From NCBI GenBank assembly GCA_021836225.1, contig JAKBJA010000143.1, forward strand, positions 1 to 7,572: a DNA stretch of 7,572 bases, in the 5' to 3' direction. Below, one piece after another: positions 1-5,578 of this stretch. The notes under the pieces were generated by a model. It searched no databases. It had not been told where the DNA came from and saw only the letters and a list, made by a program, of their open reading frames with translations. This stretch comes from Pseudomonadota bacterium (GTDB taxonomy: Bacteria; Pseudomonadota; Gammaproteobacteria; Burkholderiales; Thiobacillaceae). The stretch's first letter is position 1, and every line of letters starts with the position of its first letter. The position numbers and the translations under genes were made by a program.

Positions 1-250
1 TCGCATAGCGCTTGGCGAGAGCGAGCAGTTCCGGTGCCGAGGCGATGAGGTGAGCGTTAGCTAAGGCAATCGGATGATACACGCGGTCATCGTCCGCATC
101 GTTTGGATACACAACACAGATGCGTTCTGCCCAATACTTTAACCCATCATCGCCGGTCCGCTCTGGTCGATAGACATGCGGATATGCAGCCAATTCGCCT
201 TTAACAACGACCCACGGCCCCGGTGTCGCCCCACCTTTCTGCGTGCTCAC
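1..250 (-). CDS. Phage-type ATPGPW hypothetical protein (partial, C-terminus off window)
   Basis: This gene reads leftward from a GTG at 250-248 and stays open to position 1, giving 83 codons without a stop; its 3' end lies outside the window. The GTG overlaps the TGA of the upstream gene (GTGA, 247-250), which suggests translational coupling. The protein opens with a short polar leader and ATPGPWVV (residues 9-16) and ends in the window with LANAHLIASAPELLALAK (63-80). From family knowledge, ATPGPW near the N-terminus plus an N-A-x-L-I-A-x-A-P-E-L-L segment is a hallmark of small proteins common in phages, prophages and plasmids of Proteobacteria. Their function is unknown. The middle is acidic (NDADDDR, 50-56). 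No catalytic motif is visible. The start is inferred from the overlap and from the ATPGPW motif lying just behind it. Confidence 0.75.
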   Translation of the reverse strand, partial: MSTQKGGATPGPWVVVKGELAAYPHVYRPERTGDDGLKYWAERICVVYPNDADDDRVYHPIALANAHLIASAPELLALAKRYA

Positions 251-543
251 TTCGGCACCTCCTGCGTCAGCGCCAGCAGGCTCGCGCGCGCGTCCGCGAT
301 CTCGCGCAGCTTCGCGGTGAATTCGGCCTTGACCTTCTCTGCGCGGCGGTCCAATTCCGCGATCTGCGCCGGCACGATGACCTCGAGCGGAAGTGCGGGG
401 AACTCGACATCCACCCATTCAGTGAGGCGAGTGTAACCCTCGATCGTCCACGCATCGCCCTCATCGGTGTACTGCGGCTGGCTCCATGCCGTCATCCACG
501 TCGAATCCAGCCCGCGCTGAAACATCGCCACTCTAGCTTTCAT
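247..543 (-). CDS. Hypothetical phage-like protein with C-terminal coiled coil
   Basis: The gene encodes 98 aa, starting at ATG 543-541 behind a GGTGAGGTGAG Shine-Dalgarno-like stretch (546-556, minus strand) and ending in a TGA that overlaps the next GTG. The N-terminal half is mixed beta-like with many aromatics (WMTAW, residues 16-20; YTRLTEWVDVEFP, 37-49). Residues 57-94 are a charged, alanine-rich helix with heptad-like spacing (IVPAQIAELDRRAEKVKAEF, then LREIADARASLLALTQEV), probably a coiled coil. There is no signal peptide or membrane segment. I do not recognise a characterised family; the sequence resembles small accessory proteins of phages and prophages. It is the first gene of the leftward unit and is transcribed away from the replication operon, probably from the shared control region at 544-667. 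Confidence 0.75.
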   Translation of the reverse strand: MKARVAMFQRGLDSTWMTAWSQPQYTDEGDAWTIEGYTRLTEWVDVEFPALPLEVIVPAQIAELDRRAEKVKAEFTAKLREIADARASLLALTQEVPK

Positions 544-667
544 GACTCACCTCACCAAATGTTGATCTACTTTACCCTACTCTACACACATATTGCAATA
601 GAGGGTTGAAGGTGGATAATACACTTTCGTTCCGCCTTGTTACACTCCAATTACATCCAGTATCATT
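544..667. promoter_or_regulatory. Divergent promoter/operator region between the leftward genes and the replication operon
   Basis: This 124-bp AT-richer gap separates genes transcribed in opposite directions. Rightward candidate: TTGCAA at 593-598, 16 bp, GATAAT at 615-620, which would start RNA near 627 and leave a leader of about 40 nt before ATG 668. A second rightward candidate (TTGTTA 637-642, 18 bp, TATCAT 661-666) would start inside the gene and is less likely. Leftward candidate: the same self-complementary TTGCAA read on the minus strand, 18 bp, TAAAGT at 574-569. The TTGCAA lies in a perfect 10-bp palindrome (TATTGCAATA, 591-600). TACACT occurs at 620-625, 641-646 and 673-678. Promoters were picked by eye and are only moderate matches to sigma-70 consensus. 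Confidence 0.5.
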
Positions 668-880
668 ATGGTTACACTTTTATCCCGTGATCGTTCCGCT
701 GAATACATCAGCGAGCGCGGCATTCCCATGACGCCACGCGCCTTGGCGCAACTGGCATCCGAGGGTGGTGGCCCGCGCTACTCGCTCATCCGACGGCGGG
801 CCGTCTACCATCCACAAGACCTGGACGCCTGGATCAATAGCGAATTCGAGAAAAACGCGCGGCTTAGCGCTTCCGCTTGA
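668..880 (+). CDS. AlpA/excisionase-like helix-turn-helix DNA-binding protein
   Basis: The gene encodes a 70-aa protein of the size and layout of AlpA-type (HTH_17/MerR-like) phage regulators and excisionases. Visible blocks are SAEYISERGIPMTPRALAQL (residues 10-29), which gives the two helices of a winged HTH, then GGGPRYSLIRRRAVYHPQDL (33-52), the wing with the usual G-P-x-Y and R-R-x-x-Y positions, and a final DAWI (53-56). Members of this family typically repress or activate an adjacent operon or bend att-site DNA. Here the gene leads the replication operon and ends 15 nt before the proposed TTG start of the helicase, so a regulatory role in replication is likely. The start at 668 has no good Shine-Dalgarno sequence. 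I keep it because later starts would cut the first helix and because an in-frame stop lies upstream at 617-619. No integrase is in view, so an excisionase role cannot be supported. Confidence 0.85.
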   Translation: MVTLLSRDRSAEYISERGIPMTPRALAQLASEGGGPRYSLIRRRAVYHPQDLDAWINSEFEKNARLSASA

Positions 881-882
881 TT

Positions 883-893
883 GGGAGTCTCCC
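883..893 (+). promoter_or_regulatory. Ribosome binding site in a short palindrome, deciding a TTG start
   Basis: GGGAG at 883-887 lies 8 nt before TTG 896-898, which is ideal spacing. The in-frame TTG at 881 has no such site, so the start at 896 is preferred. GGGAG-T-CTCCC (883-893) is a perfect inverted repeat. Its 1-nt centre is too tight for a normal hairpin, but it could matter as a DNA palindrome. Confidence 0.55.
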
Positions 894-895
894 CC

Positions 896-3103
896 TTGAG
901 AAAAGACGGCATCGACACGTTCGAGGACGTGGCACCCCGGCTCGCCGCCAACGGCTACGCCCCCCTTCCGATCCAACTGCGCGAAAAGCGTCCGCTGCCC
1001 CGCGAATGGCAGAACTACGTCTTTCGCCCCTCGGACGCCCGCGCCTTCATGCTGGCCGGCACTGGCATCCTTACGGCCAAAAACCCCGCCGCTGACATAG
1101 ATGTCAGAGATGAAGCCGTGGTGCAGGAACTGGAGCAGCTCACCATCGCCATGCTTGGGCCTGCCCCTCGGCGCATCGGGCAAGCGCCCAAAGTCCTGTT
1201 GGTTTACCGTACTGGCCACCCCTTCAACAAACTGGCTACGCGCGGCTACCGGCTGCCGGGCGACTCGCCCGATGACAAGCCTCACCGCGTCGAATTTCTG
1301 GCCAAGGGCCAGCAATTCGTGGCCTACAATATCCACGTCATCACCGGGCAGCCCTACCAGTGGAACGGCAAGGGCGATCCGCTCACCGTCCCTTCCGCCG
1401 ACCTTGCACCCGTCACCGAAGCCCAGGCCCGCGAGTACATCCGCCGCTGCGATGAGATTCTGGCACGCCACGGCACGCCCGTCGGCCGTCTTGCCGCTCA
1501 GCGTGAAGAGGCCATGCGCGAGGCAGCGCGGCCCGAGCAGCTGGCTGCGCACGACATTGCAGAATGCCGAGAGGCGATCATTGCGATCCCCAATGAAGAC
1601 CTGGACTACGACGACTGGATCACCGTCATCTACGCCATCAAGGGCGCACTCGGAGAGCAGGGCTTGGCCGATGCGCTGCATTGGAGCGCCAAGTCCGAGA
1701 AGGATCGGCCGGAGGAAACCCGCCGTGCTTACGCTACAGCCCGTCCCACTTCGATCGGTGCGGGCACCCTCTACTTCTGGGCACGCGAAGCCGGCTGGAA
1801 GCCCAAGCCCAGCGAGCCCGCTACGGGCGATCCTATTGAGCGCCTGCGGGTCGAAATCCTGGCCGATATCCAGGCTGGCCCCGAAGCGATCGACGCTGCA
1901 AAGCCACCACAGTTCGTTGTAGCTCCCTATCTGCCGGTTGCCGGAGCCAGCATTGCCGCCCCAGGCGGCACGGGCAAGACGACCGTCGTCATGAACGAAA
2001 TGGTGCGCATCGCCAGTGGCTGCGCGCTCTACGGTTTTCCCGTCAAGAATCCCGGCACCTGCATCCTGGTCACAGCGGAGGACGGTGCGGACTACGGGCG
2101 CTATGTCCTGCAGCAAATACTTGCAGACGGCATCGCTAATGGCCACTTGTCCCAGAAGCCAGCCGAGCTGGCAAAGCGGGAAGTGCGGATCATCGGCTGG
2201 CGCAGCTCGATCTACGGCCCTATCGTCAAAGCAGACAAGGAAGGCAATCTGTCCCGCACTCCGGTCTACGATCTGCTGCTGCAACTCATCGCCCCTCTCA
2301 ATCCCGTTTACGTGACCTTCGACCCCGCTGTGCTCTTCGGTGCAGGTGAGCGGTACAGCAACGACGGAGACGCTTTCCTTGCGGCCATGCTCCACGATAC
2401 GGCTCTGGCCATGGGAGCGTGCGTTCAGCTCGTCGATCACGTCGCCAAGGTCATTGTGCGCGAAGGTATCGTGGATCAGTACGCGGCCCGAGGCGGCTCG
2501 GCCAAGACCGACAACGCGCGACTGGCGCGGCAGCTCACATCGGTAACGGGCAAGGATGCGAACGGCAAGGACACCCTTCTCCCCATAGGAATCACCCCCG
2601 AGGACATCAAGACCCACCGCCTCCTTCGACTCCATACTACCAAGTCCAACTACGCGCCGATCGGCGAACCGTTGTGGCTTTTGCGCCACAAGTTTTGGAT
2701 CGAGTACCTGCCGACGCCTACGGCCGATGAGGTTCGGGCGCGCCGACACACTGAGCAGCAAGAGCAAGCCGTGGCCGACGTGGAATACCTCGTGGCGCAT
2801 ATTCGCCAGCAGCTTGAGCTGGGAGTCAAACTCTCGACCCGTGACCTCGACACCACTCGCCCCCTCCTGCCTGACGACAAGACCATGCCACGCTGGCGCA
2901 CCCGGCAGGCGCTCCAGACGGCAATCGCCGCCGGCCAGCTTGGCTACCGAAAGCTTCCCAAGGGCGAACGGCACGCCAAGCGGCAGGAATTCATCGCCCC
3001 GGCCGAGTACCCCCCGGACCCCCCAGAGCCGCCCGAGGACGCTGCCCAGGCTGCTGCTGATCCAGAAGCTCCCACCCCCTCCTCCCAGGACTCTGCACCA
3101 TGA
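896..3103 (+). CDS. Bifunctional DNA primase-polymerase / RepA-like replicative helicase
   Basis: This 735-aa protein (counted from TTG 896) should start and unwind DNA at the element's own origin. Residues about 10-175 match the primase-polymerase (Prim_Pol) layout of phage and plasmid replication proteins: GYAPLPIQLREKRPL near 20, the metal-binding DID at 67-69, and HRVEFLAKGQQFVAY around 130-144. Residues about 220-300 look like a primase C-terminal domain (PriCT-type: DYDDWITVIYAIKGAL, then GAGTLYFWAREAGW). Residues about 335-590 are a RecA/RepA-type ATPase (AAA_25-like) with Walker A PGGTGKTT (356-363, K361), LVTAEDGADYGR, Walker B-like VYVTFDP (D476), and LVDHVAK with H515. Residues about 620-700 could be a winged-helix DNA-binding region, followed by a Pro/Glu/Ala-rich tail. 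The preceding gene's stop is 15 nt upstream, which suggests coupling, and the 3' end overlaps the next gene by ATGA. The start is the least certain part: TTG 881 would add five residues. Confidence 0.92.
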   Translation: MRKDGIDTFEDVAPRLAANGYAPLPIQLREKRPLPREWQNYVFRPSDARAFMLAGTGILTAKNPAADIDVRDEAVVQELEQLTIAMLGPAPRRIGQAPKVLLVYRTGHPFNKLATRGYRLPGDSPDDKPHRVEFLAKGQQFVAYNIHVITGQPYQWNGKGDPLTVPSADLAPVTEAQAREYIRRCDEILARHGTPVGRLAAQREEAMREAARPEQLAAHDIAECREAIIAIPNEDLDYDDWITVIYAIKGALGEQGLADALHWSAKSEKDRPEETRRAYATARPTSIGAGTLYFWAREAGWKPKPSEPATGDPIERLRVEILADIQAGPEAIDAAKPPQFVVAPYLPVAGASIAAPGGTGKTTVVMNEMVRIASGCALYGFPVKNPGTCILVTAEDGADYGRYVLQQILADGIANGHLSQKPAELAKREVRIIGWRSSIYGPIVKADKEGNLSRTPVYDLLLQLIAPLNPVYVTFDPAVLFGAGERYSNDGDAFLAAMLHDTALAMGACVQLVDHVAKVIVREGIVDQYAARGGSAKTDNARLARQLTSVTGKDANGKDTLLPIGITPEDIKTHRLLRLHTTKSNYAPIGEPLWLLRHKFWIEYLPTPTADEVRARRHTEQQEQAVADVEYLVAHIRQQLELGVKLSTRDLDTTRPLLPDDKTMPRWRTRQALQTAIAAGQLGYRKLPKGERHAKRQEFIAPAEYPPDPPEPPEDAAQAAADPEAPTPSSQDSAP

Positions 3104-3288
3104 ACCGCAAACCTTTCGCCGCCGCCGACCTGCTGACTGGCACCGACCGGGAGCAGTTCCTAGCCCTTCAGCGCCGCGCCACGGAGCTGGCGCTCGAAGC
3201 AGCCAAGCTTCGGTATCAGGCATGGGACATTTTCTACGCGGCGACCGGCCGTACCCCCAAGCGCCCCCGCCGGCTCCCTCCGGCCTAA
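3100..3288 (+). CDS. Small helical protein downstream of the replication helicase
   Basis: The gene encodes 62 aa; its ATG overlaps the helicase stop (ATGA, 3100-3103), a typical sign of translational coupling. Residues about 14-48 form a charged amphipathic helix (TDREQFLALQRRATELALEA, then AKLRYQAWDIFYAAT), followed by a basic, proline-rich tail (GRTPKRPRRLPPA) that could touch nucleic acid. There is no membrane segment or known motif. Its TAA stop is also part of the first copy of the 9-bp repeat that fills the following non-coding region. Being the last gene of the replication operon, right beside the likely origin, it could be an accessory replication or copy-control factor, but this is inference from position only. 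I do not recognise the family. Confidence 0.72.
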   Translation: MNRKPFAAADLLTGTDREQFLALQRRATELALEAAKLRYQAWDIFYAATGRTPKRPRRLPPA

Positions 3289-3303
3289 TGCGCCGTGGGG
3301 CGG

Positions 3304-3347
3304 CTTTGGCGCGTTGAATTTCTCCTCTCCGGTCTAATGCGCCAAAG
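3304..3347 (+). terminator. 13-bp stem-loop after the replication operon (possible terminator)
   Basis: CTTTGGCGCGTTG (3304-3316) and TAATGCGCCAAAG (3335-3347) pair over 13 bp in plus-sense RNA with two G-U pairs and an 18-nt loop. The stem begins 16 nt after the stop of the last rightward gene, a good place for termination. No U tract follows, so an intrinsic terminator is doubtful. The arms are also two copies of the origin-like repeat in opposite orientation. Confidence 0.35.
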
Positions 3348-3467
3348 TTAGGATGCCCCAATGTTGGATTCCTATTGCGCCGCCGACTAATAAGCAAGTC
3401 AGCGCGGCGGCGCATTGGCGCTAGTGTACGCGCCAAGCGCCACGCGGTGACTGGCTTTGAGCTTATC

Positions 3468-3486
3468 GCAATGCGCCGCGCATTGC
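3468..3486. repeat. Perfect 19-bp palindrome
   Basis: GCAATGCGC-C-GCGCATTGC is a perfect inverted repeat with 9-bp arms and one central base. It is two head-to-head copies of the GGCGCATTG motif. It could be a dimer binding site or a strand-specific hairpin within the candidate origin. Confidence 0.7.
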
Positions 3487-3526
3487 TGGCGCGTTGACGG
3501 CGCATTAGAAAAAAAGCGGCGCATTA

Positions 3527-3560
3527 TACGGATATACAGTAGTTTTCCTCCTGCTAAGCT
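3527..3560. other. AT-rich non-coding stretch between candidate origin and leftward operon end
   Basis: This short segment (ATACGGATATACAGTAGTTT and onward) carries no credible gene. On the minus strand a perfect TATAAT lies at 3528-3523, but no acceptable -35 element is found 16-18 bp upstream of it. With the A7 run at 3509-3515 it could be the easily melted part of an origin. That is inference from base composition and position. Confidence 0.3.
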
Positions 3561-3803
3561 CTAGATTAGACCCCGCCGAATCCGCGCCCGAACGGCTGGG
3601 CTAAGCTGGCGGCTATGCTTGGCCACCCGCGCCCAGCCATACCGCCCAGCGAGGCGCAGAAACTCTTGCGCCGTCGCCAGTCGCCGATACTCGGCCCGGT
3701 AGCCAAAGGCCGGCATCCATACCGTGAGCTTTACCCAGGCCCTATGCGCCCACCCTTCGGCAGGGCGGATCACTACCAAGTTCTTGCTTAAGCTTGCGTT
3801 CAT
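3561..3803 (-). CDS. Small basic hypothetical protein, last gene of the leftward operon
   Basis: The gene encodes 80 aa from ATG 3803-3801, chosen because GAGGAG lies 6 nt upstream; an open frame continues upstream but has no such site. The protein is strongly basic, with many Arg residues in its second half (YRAEYRRLATAQEFLRLAGR, residues 35-54; RARIRRGLI, 72-80). This suggests contact with nucleic acid or an acidic partner. Residues 15-33 (AEGWAHRAWVKLTVWMPAF) hold several Trp residues but are too interrupted for a clear membrane helix. The gap to the gene before it is 10 nt, so the two are probably co-translated. I do not recognise the family. Beyond its stop lies the repeat array at 3286-3526. 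Confidence 0.68.
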   Translation of the reverse strand: MNASLSKNLVVIRPAEGWAHRAWVKLTVWMPAFGYRAEYRRLATAQEFLRLAGRYGWARVAKHSRQLSPAVRARIRRGLI

Positions 3804-3813
3804 GCTTTGCTCC

Positions 3814-4140
3814 TCAGCTCGGCACGTTGCTACCCGGACCCGGCAGGGCCTCCTGGCTCGGTCTGAGCGGCGCGTCGGGGCGCAAGCGCCCCTCGGCGTC
3901 GTAGCGCTGCGCAAGGACCGTAAGCACCATCAGCAGCACCTTCATCGTCGTAGTTGCTTGGACCGGATGCAGCTTGCCATCTGGGGTCTGCACCGTGAAG
4001 GCAATGACTGCGCTGGCGGCACCCGAAGCCGTTCCGTCGTCGCAGGTAATGAGTTTCAGGTCTGCCCCGAAGGGCAAACCTTGCTCGACGGTTTCGTGGT
4101 ACAAGGCTTCATCGCCTAGATGCAGTTCAAGCCTTTCCAT
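3814..4140 (-). CDS. Hypothetical protein with beta-rich N-terminus and disordered tail
   Basis: The gene encodes 108 aa from ATG 4140-4138, chosen over an upstream in-frame ATG because AAGGAG sits 7 nt before it. It overlaps the end of the preceding gene by 14 nt (4127-4140). The first half looks beta-rich (FGADLKLITC, residues 24-33; AVIAFTVQTPDG, 45-56). Residues 62-79 form a hydrophobic helix (ATTTMKVLLMVLTVLAQR), followed by YDAEGRL and a Pro/Ser-rich tail from about 87. The helix is followed by polar sequence and could be a single membrane segment or a core helix. No catalytic motif stands out and the family is not recognised. It belongs to a run of four small genes behind the amidotransferase. 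Confidence 0.72.
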   Translation of the reverse strand: MERLELHLGDEALYHETVEQGLPFGADLKLITCDDGTASGAASAVIAFTVQTPDGKLHPVQATTTMKVLLMVLTVLAQRYDAEGRLRPDAPLRPSQEALPGPGSNVPS

Positions 4141-4543
4141 GGTTGTGCTCCTTAGTGGCACTTGCGGGGGTAGAACCCTTGCTCAATTCGAGCGCAATCT
4201 CATAGGGCTCATCTCCGGCTCGGTTGATGATCGTGTTGACATATGCCGCGATCCACAAGCCGGCCTCCATCGCCATAACCCTTCCCGCCCGCTCGAACAG
4301 CTCCGCAGGAAGTGGCGCATGCGGCCGCACGTCATCCAGCTTTTTGCACAAATCGGCGCGGACGGCTTCCATCTGCGGATCAGGGAAGGGAATGGACAGC
4401 ATCCGATCGACGGCCTGTATGATGCACATCACCCCAAGTACAGCCAGCGGATTGTCCTGCTCGGGCGGAGTGGGCGGCAGGATGGCAAAGACCCCCAAGG
4501 CCGACACAAACCGCAAAACATCGTCTTCTTTAACGCTCATCAT
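4127..4543 (-). CDS. Helical hypothetical protein
   Basis: The gene encodes 138 aa from ATG 4543-4541; ATG 4540-4538 is in frame and equally possible, both behind GAGGAG (about 4 and 7 nt away). It overlaps the preceding gene by up to 14 nt and the following gene by 14 nt, a compact phage-like arrangement. The sequence is mostly helical, with hydrophobic patches at residues 12-24 and 33-46 (LAVLGVMCIIQAVD) and 85-104 (RAGRVMAMEAGLWIAAYVNT). The latter could be an amphipathic or membrane helix, but charged residues interrupt it. The C-terminal 20 residues are polar. There is no signal peptide, metal site or nucleotide-binding motif. The family is not recognised and no function is proposed. Confidence 0.72.
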   Translation of the reverse strand: MMSVKEDDVLRFVSALGVFAILPPTPPEQDNPLAVLGVMCIIQAVDRMLSIPFPDPQMEAVRADLCKKLDDVRPHAPLPAELFERAGRVMAMEAGLWIAAYVNTIINRAGDEPYEIALELSKGSTPASATKEHNHGKA

Positions 4544-4796
4544 TTCTCTCCTCAGTCATTTTAACCCACAAGTTCAACCAACTGGCGGCTACCGCTACTG
4601 CGGCGACGTAGTTCCCTTCCATAGCATGCTGCGCCATATGTGCTACTTCAATCATCACAATGCTGAACACCGCGCCTCCAGCGATGCGATGGCCTGTTTT
4701 GCGGCGCAATTTGCGACGTGATGCACGCGGCGGTGCAACATGCGGCTCATACTCGGTACAGCCCCTGTACGGAGGTGGCTTGTTAACTAACGGCAT
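4530..4796 (-). CDS. Small putative inner-membrane protein with basic N-terminus
   Basis: The gene encodes 88 aa from ATG 4796-4794 with a strong GGGGAGGAG site just upstream. Residues 1-37 are hydrophilic and end in a dense basic patch (RASRRKLRRKTGHR, 24-37). Two hydrophobic stretches follow, IAGGAVFSIVMIEVAHMA (38-55) and YVAAVAVAASWLNLWV (63-78), separated by a short polar turn. This predicts a two-helix hairpin in the cytoplasmic membrane with the basic patch kept inside. Such layouts occur in phage holins and small toxins, but nothing here proves either role, and no endolysin gene is adjacent. The gene lies 55 nt behind the amidotransferase. That gap holds hairpins which could mask its ribosome binding site. 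A His/Glu placed within the first helix is unusual for a simple anchor. Confidence 0.68.
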   Translation of the reverse strand: MPLVNKPPPYRGCTEYEPHVAPPRASRRKLRRKTGHRIAGGAVFSIVMIEVAHMAQHAMEGNYVAAVAVAASWLNLWVKMTEERNDER

Positions 4797-4802
4797 TGGC
4801 TC

Positions 4803-4838
4803 CTCCCCAGGAGGGGAGCACGTAGCATGCTCCCCTCC
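4803..4838 (-). promoter_or_regulatory. Two mutually exclusive hairpins over the ribosome site of the membrane-protein gene
   Basis: Stem A pairs 4810-4820 with 4828-4838 (11 perfect bp, 7-nt loop). Stem B pairs 4803-4808 with 4813-4818 (CTCCCC/GGGGAG, 4-nt loop). Both use 4813-4818, so they cannot form together. In the minus-strand RNA, stem B hides the GGGGAG part of the Shine-Dalgarno sequence, while stem A, made first, frees it. There is no U tract after stem A, so it is not a standard terminator of the amidotransferase gene. Confidence 0.5.
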
Positions 4839-4851
4839 CGTTGCTTCAACT

Positions 4852-5574
4852 TCAGCGAACTACAGCCAGCGGACTGCGCACCGCCGCGCGCACTGCGTCT
4901 GCATCGTCGGGCGGTGCCATGATGTCTTGCTCCTCCTCCATCCATCGCAGCTCTTCGGCGTAGCGCTTGGCGTAGCCTTTTGCACTCACGATCCGCCCAT
5001 GCCACTCGTAATCCCAATAGGAGCGCATGTACCGTGGCAGGGAGTACTCATTGGAATACCACATCCCCTCCTTCCAGTACCCTTCATCCTCATTTGCAAT
5101 CGTCCAACTATCGGTTAATGGATGATAGATCACCATCTTGTTGTTGTAGCCCAAGTCCTTCTCAAGGCCGCGCTTGAATCGTTCATGCTCTTTCTGCTCG
5201 GCGGGGTCCGGCACCTGCTCCATGTACCATTGCACGAAAAGCGACGTATCCGAGCAATCTAGGGTGGCATACTTCGCAGTCTTACTCAGTATGCCGTTGT
5301 GCATCACTAGCGCTCCGCTCTTTGATGTAAACGGATGGCACAACGCGCGATTGACCGCACCGTGCGTCGCATAGCGAAAGTGTACCGCGTGCGGTATGCC
5401 GTACAGCTCCCGCGTCATGTACCTCCATGCGCGTTTGCCAGCCCTACGGCCAACAAACTTCTCCACTCCGAGGCACGACATCACACCTATGCCGTCGGGA
5501 TTCTCCGCACGGGCGCAGTCGAACACATTGCGCTCCAGCAACTCACCCTTGGGTGAAAATGCGATTAAGCACAT
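4852..5574 (-). CDS. Class II (Ntn-type) glutamine amidotransferase
   Basis: This 240-aa protein starts MCLIAF, placing the catalytic Cys at position 2 as in all class II glutamine amidotransferases. After Met removal it acts as N-terminal nucleophile to hydrolyse glutamine and release ammonia. Further family marks are NPDGIG (residues 25-30), HFRYATHG (65-72), CHPF (79-82), HNG (92-94, with the conserved N-G of the oxyanion site) and SDTSLF (108-113). The start at ATG 5574-5572 is fixed by Cys2 and by GGAGG 10 nt upstream; an open frame runs further upstream but would bury the nucleophile. The C-terminal part (about 165-240) is rich in Trp, Tyr and Glu. There is no synthase domain, so the ammonia must be passed to a partner. 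The obvious partner is the amidoligase whose stop lies only 4 nt upstream. Confidence 0.92.
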   Translation of the reverse strand: MCLIAFSPKGELLERNVFDCARAENPDGIGVMSCLGVEKFVGRRAGKRAWRYMTRELYGIPHAVHFRYATHGAVNRALCHPFTSKSGALVMHNGILSKTAKYATLDCSDTSLFVQWYMEQVPDPAEQKEHERFKRGLEKDLGYNNKMVIYHPLTDSWTIANEDEGYWKEGMWYSNEYSLPRYMRSYWDYEWHGRIVSAKGYAKRYAEELRWMEEEQDIMAPPDDADAVRAAVRSPLAVVR

Positions 5575-5578
5575 AGCA

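Larger units (their letters stand above)
3286..3526. repeat. Array of about ten GGCGCRTTR 9-mers in both orientations; candidate replication origin
   Basis: A 241-bp stretch is packed with a 9-bp motif. Plus orientation: 3308-3316 (GGCGCGTTG), 3409-3417 (GGCGCATTG), 3488-3496 (GGCGCGTTG), 3499-3507 and 3518-3526 (GGCGCATTA). Opposite orientation: 3286-3294 and 3335-3343 (TAATGCGCC), 3469-3477 (CAATGCGCC) and 3373-3381 (TATTGCGCC, one mismatch). A further one-mismatch copy is 3477-3485. The last copies flank an A7 run (3509-3515) and an AT-rich stretch (3523-3546). Iteron arrays beside an AT-rich segment, next to the gene for the initiator, are the usual form of plasmid and phage origins. The adjacent primase-helicase makes this reading attractive. 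It could instead be a regulator-binding array at the convergence of two operons. The array lies wholly outside the genes I trust. Confidence 0.6.

Noticed and set aside
881..895. Longer start of the replication protein at TTG 881
   Set aside because: No ribosome binding site before it; TTG 896 has GGGAG at 8 nt. It adds only five residues, so it cannot be fully excluded.
680..3505. 941-codon open frame on the minus strand, antisense to the replication gene
   Set aside because: It has no ribosome site or recognisable motif, shows low-complexity G/R/V composition typical of the antisense of a GC-rich gene, and lies over a gene with clear domains.
3399..3524. Short minus-strand frame starting at TATAATG inside the repeat array
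   Set aside because: About 41 codons, no ribosome site, and made up of the repeat motif itself.
3561..3569. CTAGATTAG at 3561-3569 and again at 7438-7446, both at gene ends, as a possible attachment-site pair
   Set aside because: Only 9 bp shared, flanks differ, no integrase in view, and the repeat partly reflects stop codons.
3724..4564. Plus-strand open frames opposite the small minus-strand genes
   Set aside because: No good ribosome sites, and composition is like shadow frames; the minus-strand genes have strong ribosome sites and tight overlaps.
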